Of a stretch of DNA of 64,000 nucleotides, positions 56,325-64,000 are shown in pieces. The notes under the pieces were generated by a model. It did not search any database and had not been told where the DNA came from. It worked only from the letters and a program-made list of their open reading frames with translations. Position 1 is the stretch's first letter; each line of letters begins with the position of its first letter. The stretch spans positions 73,323,912-73,387,911 of the forward strand of contig CM055265.1 in the NCBI GenBank assembly GCA_029237695.1. Direction: 5' to 3'. The translations under genes were made by a program, and so were the position numbers. Origin of the DNA: Conchocele bisecta (Eukaryota; Mollusca; Bivalvia; Lucinida; Thyasiridae).

Positions 56325-57650
56325 TTGGGAGCATGTGGAGGGTAATGTTATGATGGGGTTCGTTGTTACCGGAATCCCGATATCCCTGGTTTGGTCCTCA
56401 GGTGTGATTTTGGCTATCTTGTATGTGAAGGTTGAATCTGGTTATACCCATTAAAAAAGTACACTGCAGCTCCATTATAATGCGATGGTCGGGGTCCAAG
56501 ATTTCAAATCGGATTTGATCGCGTTATAAAATTTCGGGACATGCTCAGGTACTGGTATCCGCATTTCGGTTACCAACTATTGCGGGAATTCCATTAGCAA
56601 CGGACCCATATAAAATCATGTCATTTGAACAGAAGTTAAAGTAATTATTAATAATGACTATGACATACAAACTTGTATTAATGTATTAAACATATGAGTT
56701 ATTTATAAAATCATGCTTATTACGTTGTATAGAGCTCACGATAGACAGACGCTTATTACAATGTACATGTATACTGCTTGCGATCAACAGGCGCTTAAAA
56801 TGATTAATTGATAATAAATAATGGTCACGTGTCCTGCCTATTCATGCTGATGATTAGCTGTTGATACGTGCATATAATCTCAGGATGTGGGGTCACGTGA
56901 TCTATTGTTTACACTGCAACAGTCATATTGATGAATGAAATTTACGATTTACCCGAGACATCATGATTGCCGTGGGCTGCAGTGTAAACAATAGACCACG
57001 TGATCCAATACCCAGATAATGCTGAATGTATTGTTTCAGATTGCACACAAACACCAGTCTATTTATAGAACGCTAAATATTACACCTGTATACATTGTAT
57101 TTAAATGTGGGAATTGGTTCAAGAACCTTCTAAACCCGGTATGACATGCAAACCAGGTCTATCATTATTTATACACACTGGCGAATTCTTTAGCGCGGTA
57201 GTTGTACTTTGATGACTGTCACAAACATCGCGTGATAATTATAGCTCCAGACACGAGTCAGCATGCTCCTTTGATACGACCATTACTTCGCGAATACATG
57301 TCAATTGGGATTAAGGTAATTGAATTGATTAATAAATATGCCTATTAACATGATTACCTGATTAAAGGTATTACATTTGCTATCATACTAATAATAATCC
57401 TTTCATGGACTTTGAATGTCGTTGTTTGAATAAAGTTACAGAAATCACGAATCAACTAATTACACGATGACTACGACGTCGGACGATTTATTTTTGATAT
57501 TTTTTCTTTGTTTTCTTTTTTCTTCTTTTTTTAATTTTTTTTTGGGATCCACGAGAGACCCGCGTTATAATGGAGATCGTGCTATACGCGATCGCGTTAT
57601 AATGGAGCTGCAGTGTAGTAAGATTAGTACTAACCCTATTACTTGTATGT
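56325..57650 (+). mobile_element. SINE-like repeat, copy 3, split by a MITE
   Basis: The left part (56325-56459) has 'gatggggttcgttgttaccg' and 'cctggtttggtcctca'. It resumes at 57616 with 'tagtaagattagtactaacc', the next block in the other copies. The MITE below sits at the TA between them. Confidence 0.65.
56462..57615. mobile_element. TA-type MITE, CAGCTCC family, copy 2
   Basis: Ends 'cactgcagctccattataat' and 'gttataatggagctgcagtg' are flanked by TA (56460-56461, 57616-57617). Near the right end the motif 'cgttataatggag' occurs twice. 1154 bp, with no transposase frame. Confidence 0.9.
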
Positions 57651-57966
57651 AGTGGGGCTACTCCCCACCCACCCTATCACCACGCCATCTCCTTTGGAAG
57701 TTAATGTCATAATTGATTTTACTCTGATAGTAAATATCTACTAAGTATAGGACAGTCGCCATCTTTTCAACCAACGGAAGTGGTACTAGTGTATCGGTTT
57801 TCGGCTCACTAATTCATTAATTGTAACGCGCATGAAGGCCGGGACCCTGCTGGTAAAGAATTAGCGAGGCGGGGCCCAAGGTAAATAATCCACTTCAGTT
57901 GGTTGAAAAGATGGCGAGTGTCCTACCTTGTAGATATTTAATATCGGAGTAAAATATTGGTATGAC
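57651..57966. other. Diverged palindromic region
   Basis: 'agtcgccatcttttcaacca' (57754) and 'tggttgaaaagatggcgagt' (57900) are inverted, with 'taggac' and 'gtccta' outside. This suggests a MITE of ~200 bp. Confidence 0.55.
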
Positions 57967-57970
57967 TTAA

Positions 57971-58212
57971 CCCTTAGACCGCTACTCACAACAATTGTCG
58001 TCTGCTGTTGCTTTTATATCTTGTCTTATTTCTCAATAAAAACATGGTTTGACAGCACTTCAGAATCATTTCCAATGGAAATGATTCTGAAGTGCGGTCA
58101 AACCATATTGTAAATGGTTCTAAAGTGCTGTCAAAGCATGTTTTTGATGATAAAAATGGAAAATAGAAAATAAACAGCAGACGACAAAAAAAATAAGATA
58201 GCGGTCTAAGGG
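57971..58212. mobile_element. TTAA-flanked MITE, family A, copy 3
   Basis: TTAA lies on both sides (57967-57970, 58213-58216). Ends are CCCTTAGACCGCTA and TAGCGGTCTAAGGG, and the centre is 'atttccaatggaaat'. Best-kept copy of this piggyBac-like family. Confidence 0.85.
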
Positions 58213-58359
58213 TTAAAGAGTGTTTTGTCATTCATACCACAAAGTGCCTGTGGGCAGGAAAGACAAATAAATTACCATGTGATATGTTACAGCACACTAT
58301 CACACAGTGTATACAATATTACTGATAGTTATTCTAACCATTGGAATGAAGGAAACCAA

Positions 58360-58533
58360 AATTGTCGTCTGCTGTTGTTTTATATTTTTCTTCTTTCTCA
58401 ATAATAACATGTTTTTACAACATTTTAGAATCATTTCCTTTATAACTGATTCTAAACTCTTGTCAAACCATGTTTTGATGAGAAAAAGTGGAAATAAAAA
58501 ATAAACAGCAAAATTAATTCAGCATTGCAAGGG
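58360..58533. mobile_element. TTAA family A MITE, partial copy
   Basis: 'attgtcgtctgctgttgttt' and 'aataaacagcaaaatt' are inverted. The right end is GGG-TTAA; the left end has lost TTAA-CCC. Confidence 0.6.
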
Positions 58534-58903
58534 TTAAATTAGGTCAAGTGGTATTGACATCATAACACTTGCCCTAATATTGTACAATACATGTACAAGA
58601 CATTGTGAGATCTTCTGCCTTAGGCCATACCATTGTTTTTCTCTGTTTAGCGTCCACCCGGATGGCCAAAACCTACCTACATATCCGGTAAAAACAAACA
58701 AGGCCTTGAACAAATTTATGTTAAAAACTTCCACATAAATTTAAATTGTCACTAAATAATAAGAAAACACTCTTATTAACATGATTAAACTTATTAAGTG
58801 TAAATTCATGAACTGATTTAAAACTTAGACAAGTCCCAAATCAATTTTCATATTATTTCACCAGTAAATAGTGTAAAATAGCATACACAGTCTGTTTGTT
58901 TTT
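58534..58903. other. Non-coding stretch
   Basis: No gene is recognised. Confidence 0.4.
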
Positions 58904-60523
58904 AGCTCACCTGAGCGAAGCTCATGTGAGCTATTGTTACCGCAATGTGTCCGTCGTCCGTCGTTCGTCGTCCGTGAACATTTTCAAACGTCTTCTCCTC
59001 GGTAACCATTGGGCCTATAGTCACCAAACTTCATGGTCATGGTCCTTAGGTAGGGGGATTACAAAATTGTTAAAATGACGTCATTACGTAATCCAAGATG
59101 GCCGCCGTCTAAAACTAGCACAAATTCTTCAAAAATCTTCTTCTCAAGAACCACCAACCGGATTTCGACAAAACTTGGTAGGAATGATCGATGTACAATG
59201 CTCTTTCAAAGTTGTTAAAATGGTGACCCCGGGGTCAAAAATGGGCGTGGCCCATGGGGTCAATTTGAGGTCAAATTTTATTTTTGACCGAATATGGTCA
59301 TGTCATATATCAAATCGAAGGTATCAATGAGGCGATCACTCTGGTGCATTTTTTTGTCGAAATCGGATGGTTATGTCATCCAAGATGGCCGCCAAAAGGT
59401 CAAAAGGTCGTTCTTTTATTAGAGATTTCAAAATTCTTCTTCACATGAACCGCTTGGCCCATGGTAGCCAAACTTAAAAGTTTTGGTCCATGGGTGAAGC
59501 CTTTTCAGATTTGTTAAAATGGAGGTTATCGCTTATCCAAGATGGCTGCCGTCTAAAAATAGCATAAATTCTTAAAAAATCTTCTTCTCATGAACCGCTC
59601 GCCAGATTTTTACGAAACTTGGTAGGAATGATCGATGTACAATGCTCTTTCAAAGTTGTTAAAATGGTGACCCCGGGGTCAAAAATGGGCGTGGCCCGTG
59701 GGGTCAAATTGGTGTCAAATTTTATTTTTGACCGAATATGGTCATGTCATATATCAAATTGAAGGTGTCAATGAGGCGATCACTCTGGTGCATTTTTCGT
59801 CGAAATCGGATGGTTATGTCATCCAAGATGGCTGAAAGGTCAAAAGGTCGTTCTTTTATTAGAGATTTCAAAATTCTTCTTCACATGAACCGCTTGGCCC
59901 ATGGTAGCCAATCTTAAAAGTTATGGTCCATGGGTGAAGCCTTTTCAGATTTGTTAAAATGGAGGTCATTGCTAATCCAAGATGGCCGCCGTCTAAAAAT
60001 AGCATAAATTCTTAAAAAATCTTCTTCTCATGAACCGCCAGCCGGATTTCGACGAAACTGGTAGGAATGATCGACGTACAATGCTCTTTCAAAGTTGTTA
60101 AAATGATGACTCCGGGGTCAAAAATGGTCGTGGCCCATGGTGTCAAATTGGGGTTAAATTTTATTTTTGACCGAATATGCTCATGTCATATATCAAATTG
60201 AAGGTATCGATGAGTCGATGCAATATTTGTCAGAATCGGATGATTATGTCATCCATGATGGCCACCAAAAGGTCCATTTATTCAAGATTTTGAACGTCTT
60301 TTTCTCAGGAACCACATGGCCGATGCTAGACAAACTTCATAGGAAGTTAAGATCTTTGGGTGAAGCATTTTCAAATTTGGTAAAATGAGAGTCATCGCTT
60401 AATTCAAGATGACCACCATCTAAAAATAGCACAATTTTTTTGAAACACATGAACTCAATGTCACATTCTCCTCTGGTGTTCATGGAGTCAGGTGAGCGAA
60501 TTAGGGCCATCATGGCCCTCTTG
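58904..60523 (+). mobile_element. Helitron-like element, AGCTC family, complete-looking
   Basis: It begins after TTTTT with hairpin AGCTCAC...GTGAGCT (58904-58932) and a gtccgtcgtc run. It ends with hairpin AGGGCCA-tca-TGGCCCT (60503-60519) and CTTG (60520-60523) before TT. Just inside the 3' end 'caggtgagcg' is the inverse of the start. The core is three ~440-bp units with 'gaccccggggtcaaaaatgg' and 'catccaagatggc'. No Rep/helicase frame, so non-autonomous. Confidence 0.65.
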
Positions 60524-60909
60524 TTTCATAGAACCACACTCAAAACCTACCCGCACGCGGACGATTAACAAAGGAAGAACTTTGTATGGCCTTATTGTTT
60601 CTACGTATGTTGCCAATATCAATTAAAACAATTGCTAATTTCTGTAAATGAAGTCAGAAGTTGACAAAAGTTTCAGCACATGTGAAAGTGAATCGTCAAC
60701 TTACGACATGATTTATATAATATATATTGCACATGTTCTAAATCAGTTTCTACCTAAATGAAGTTCTGGCATATTTCGGCATATATTGAGTTCTGGCTTA
60801 ATTGCTCATGTAGGACAATCCATGAATGTGTCAATTGTCTGGTAGTGTAGGAGTTGTCTTCCTTTGTAAATGGCGATTGATTTGTCTATCGTTATGCGCC
60901 AGTTAACGG
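60524..60909. other. Non-coding stretch
   Basis: 60600-60720 resembles a degraded arm of the GAGACACGCC MITE. No gene is seen. Confidence 0.4.
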
Positions 60910-60913
60910 TTAA

Positions 60914-61259
60914 CCCTTACAAAGCTGTATAACATTTTGTCGTCTGCTGGTTATGTTTTATTTTGTGTGTTTCTTGATAAAAACATATTCTCATGTGCTA
61001 TTAACCCTTTCTACCCTAAGGAACTGGAATGGACTGCTAATGTTCCGACCAATCCAATAGTCACAAAATTATTTTCAGATTCGTCCATTTATGAAAAGGG
61101 GGTGTTTTTGTTCTCAAATATATTAAAATTACTTTCAAAAAGTGCAGATCCTGATGAGACTCATCTGGATCTGCACTTTTTGCATAAACCGATATAGCAG
61201 GATTTCGGGTTCAAAGAAAATAACAGCAGACGACAATTTCCCAATCGCGCCTTTCAAGG
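60914..61259. mobile_element. TTAA family A MITE with a family B MITE inside
   Basis: Outer TTAA lies at 60910-60913 and 61260-61263, with arms 'ttttgtcgtctgctgg' and 'cagcagacgacaattt'. Inside, 61001 onward reads TTAA-CCCTTTCTACCCTAAGG and 'gatctgcactttttgcataa', family B sequence. Confidence 0.65.
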
Positions 61260-61263
61260 TTAA

Positions 61264-61978
61264 GTGATGATCGATGTGACTGCAATGCAATACATTAAAT
61301 GATGGAAATTACATATACACTTGAGACATTTGCATGCAGTTAGTTTCAGCGTAAATTGGAAAGTGGCTGACGTCTGCTGGCTTTGATTTTGGAGCGGAAA
61401 CGGTTACTTGACATTTGTATCCAGTGACCCCGTACTTAGTGAGGTCATGGGCGGATTCAGGGGTGGGGGGGGCGGGGGGGACCCGGCGCGCACTCCCCTA
61501 AAATTCGCCGAGTAAAGATTTTTTACAAGTTACAAGGCACGTTTCATGCCAAGTGCCATGTGTTCCATGCATTTTTCGGTCGTTGTCTAATTTAAACGTT
61601 TTCAATCAAAAATCATGTCTAAACATACTGTGACAGTGTCAATATTTTTGCTCCAAAATGCGCCAGAACGCAGGAAATGCGATGTAGATTTCAAATTCTT
61701 TTCGGGGGAAATGCCCCCGGACCCCCCTAGCGCTATCCCATAACTCGTTCGATAATATAGTCAAGTATTGCAAAATAGTTACGCCCCCCCCAACCCGAAA
61801 TCCTGAATCCGCGCCTGGTGACCCCGTACTTAGTGAGGTAGTCAACATTTTGTTGCAGACAGTAACATTTGTACATCCCTCACGTACAATGTACAGAGAA
61901 TACAAGGCCTAGTGTCGTTTGACATCAGGATTATCAGCTTTGACGTGAAAACAGTAGAAATTCCTCGGCGAGCCTCAG
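61264..61978. other. Non-coding stretch
   Basis: 'gtgaccccgtacttagtgag' occurs at 61425 and 61818, bracketing ~390 bases with 'ggcggattcagg' and its inverse 'cctgaatccgcgcc'. This is an insertion flanked by a ~20-base direct repeat. No gene is seen. Confidence 0.5.
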
Positions 61979-62077
61979 AATTTCTACTGTTTTCATGTCG
62001 AGCCTCAGAATTTCTACTGTTTTCATGTCGAGCCTCAGAATTTCTACTGTTTTCATGTGGAGCCTCAGAATTTCTAC
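61979..62077. repeat. 30-bp tandem repeat
   Basis: About 3.5 units of 'tctactgttttcatgtcgag' plus 'cctcagaatt'. Confidence 0.9.
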
Positions 62078-62469
62078 CTTTTCTGAGCCAAGGCTGATTG
62101 TTATCATAAGGCACTAGTATAGTATTCAGGCAACATTATATGTTACTCAATGGGCAACTATAAACTTGTTTAGAATGTGGGAAACGTAAATTGTCGTCTG
62201 CTGTTGTTTCAAATTTTGTCTTCTTTCTCAATAAAAACATGTTTTTGATGAAGAAATTGGAAAAATAAACAGCAGACAACAAAATTTAATTCAGCATTGT
62301 ACATGTAATGGTTAAGTTGTGTAATATTAATTTACACTGACTTCATTCAGTAACGTCATGTGATGTCTTTCCTCCAATGAAACAGCAGCAAATCTACCCG
62401 GATATGTGTGTGTTGTCACTGCAGTATACAACGTTAAGTTTTCATGTGTATGTCCATTTGCCACTCATA
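62078..62469. other. Non-coding, TTAA family A fragment
   Basis: 62185-62300 has 'attgtcgtctgctgttgttt' and 'aacagcagacaac' inverted, a short internal-deletion copy of family A. Confidence 0.5.
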
Positions 62470-62473
62470 TTAA

Positions 62474-62709
62474 CCCTTTCAACACCAAGTAACTTTAATG
62501 GGCTGTTCCATGCCACTGTTTCATGCTATTTCATTGGTCCATTCAAATTTTCAGACTATTCCATTCTTCAGAAAGGGTAATTTTTTCAAATTTGATAACT
62601 ATTAACAAACAGTGGAGATCCTAATGAGACGGCTCGTTACGAGCCGGCTCATCTGGATCTGCACTGTTTGCAAACATTGTCTCTATAGAGGTCTGTGGTG
62701 TTGAAAGGG
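62474..62709. mobile_element. TTAA-flanked MITE, family B, copy 3
   Basis: TTAA lies on both sides (62470-62473, 62710-62713). Ends are CCCTTTCAACACCA and TGGTGTTGAAAGGG type. The inner palindrome is 'ggctcgttacgagccggctc'. Best copy of this family. Confidence 0.85.
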
Positions 62710-62837
62710 TTAACAGCTACATGCACCAAACATGGACAACATCATCTGCTAGCAGTGTATACCAGAAACTGCAGTACTGCGTATGACCTTCATTAGACCT
62801 TGACCTACTTTTTCTGCATCATGGTCTTAGTCATTTT

Positions 62838-63190
62838 TATGCTCCCGCCACCGAATGTTTCCTTTCATGTAGCTGCTTTATATCTCACATGCATTCCTCT
62901 GATGGTCCTCTATCATGCTGGGATGAATACACGATCCTCTGGCCCCCGCTAAACCCAAGGTCAAGGTCACATACTTAGTTTATTCCAAACCTTAACGCTT
63001 GGGTAAATTTGTAAATAATTTTTGTCACCATGCACGGATTTGCTTGATATTTCACACACGCATTGATCTGAAGGTCTGCATTCATGCTGTGACAAATCCA
63101 CGCTTCTTTGGCCCTCTGTGTTTTCAAATGTGCCTCGTTTTCTTTGGCTGCCAGCGGGGGCATTCATGTGCCGACAGGCCACATTTCTAG
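62838..63190 (+). mobile_element. Helitron-like element, ATGCCCCCGC family
   Basis: It begins 'tatgctcccgccaccgaatg' and has two core units with 'cccaaggtcaaggtcaca'-type text. It ends with hairpin ATGTG...CACAT, then TT and CTAG (63187-63190) before T. Confidence 0.5.
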
Positions 63191-63341
63191 TCAATGTTAA
63201 GTTTTTGTGTTTAAGTCCATATCTCACTGACTGTAATGGATACTACCATCAAACTTGGCCAACAGCATATACTAGTAGTGTACATCAGAAACTTCAGTAC
63301 AACATAATATGGGCTTCATTCCACATTCACCTACTTTTTGT
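63191..63341. other. Repeat fragment
   Basis: 'aatgttaagtttttgtgttt' resembles 2150-2220. No gene is seen. Confidence 0.4.
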
Positions 63342-64000
63342 CTCACCCACGATAGTGGAAAGTGAGACATAGCGGTCACACCAGCGTCATCGTCGGTGTC
63401 GGTGTTGTCAACAATTTGGGATGTACATTTTGGACATAGCCAAATTTCCCATATCTCTTGATCCGTTAGTCGTAATCATCAATTGCTTCCTCTACTCACA
63501 TTGATAGCTATCCATCCAGTGTCATTCAGGTGACCTTGATGTGGGATGTAAATTTTCCATATCTCTTGATCCATTAGTCGGATCATTACGCTTGATCCGT
63601 TAGTCAGATCATTACCAAATTTTATCAATAGCTTTCTCACATTGATGGCTATCCACCCGCTGTCATTCGGGTGACCTTGACCTTCACCTTGGTGACCTTA
63701 ACCTTTGTGTCAATAATTTTGTACATACGTCCAAATGTTGAATACCTCCTGATCTGTTAGTCGGATCCTTTACCAAACTTCATCAATAGCTTCCTAACAT
63801 TGATGGCCATCCACCCAGTGTTCATTTGGGTGACTGTGACTATGGTGACCTTGATCATCTCCAAATTTCTTCAATAGCTTCTTCACATTGATCGATAATT
63901 ACCAGTGTAATTTGGCTGATATTGACTTTGGTGACCTTCAGCGTACATACGTCCAAATGTTGAATATCTCCTGATCCGTTAGTCATATCATTACCAAATG
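63342..64000 (+). mobile_element. Start of a Helitron-like element with tandem core (runs off the window)
   Basis: It begins with hairpin TCTCAC...GTGAGA (63341-63367), then ~150-170-bp units containing 'tcctgatccgttagtc', 'tcaatagctt' and 'gtgaccttgacc'. The 3' end is outside the window. Confidence 0.5.

Overview
This window is nuclear DNA from an animal, most likely a bivalve mollusc. That is an inference from AT-rich repeat-dense sequence, many hairpin-forming short transposons, arrays carrying 'aaggtcaaggtc' motifs, and pearl-like elements with a tandem core. There is no sign of prokaryotic organisation. Almost the whole window is repeats and mobile elements. The only host coding sequence I can support is two short plus-strand exons (26184-26331 and 30024-30167). 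They share a phase-2 junction and encode a transmembrane helix, a juxtamembrane cysteine cluster and a charged tail. The gene is not identified.

The best-defined genes belong to two minus-strand tyrosine-recombinase retrotransposons of the DIRS group. DIRS-A (11213-16063) has gag, RT-RNase H plus a Dam-methyltransferase-like region, and a tyrosine recombinase with its catalytic residues. Gag and pol each carry one frameshift. DIRS-B (30388-37114) has decayed coding regions, including a stop at the RNase H catalytic Glu, but well-kept ends. Both have inverted terminal repeats and an internal complementary region that reproduces the joined ends. Both lie inside copies of short hairpin transposons with no target-site duplication.

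Layout: 1-11117 holds hairpin MITEs, minisatellites, tRNA-like sequences and a 179-bp array. 11118-16114 is DIRS-A inside a TTAA-flanked MITE. 17520-26100 holds Helitron-like repeats with ~165-170-bp tandem cores, a 1220-bp tandem duplication and large palindromes. 26184-37114 holds the host exons, nested transposons, a 69-bp array and DIRS-B. 37115-46400 is mostly low-repeat intergenic or intronic DNA with scattered MITEs. 46400-50600 is a dense nest of MITEs. 51390-55430 is a satellite split by a Helitron-like element that itself holds a SINE. 55700-64000 is more MITEs and Helitron-like repeats.

The DNA-transposon remains sort by flank. TA-flanked elements fit the Tc1/mariner/pogo type. TTAA-flanked elements with CCC/GGG ends fit piggyBac. 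Three copies of a 303-bp palindromic family all start after CTG. Many larger repeats end in a small hairpin followed by CTTG-TT or CTAG-T, as Helitron or Helentron relatives do. All family names are inferences from termini and motifs, because no database search was possible.
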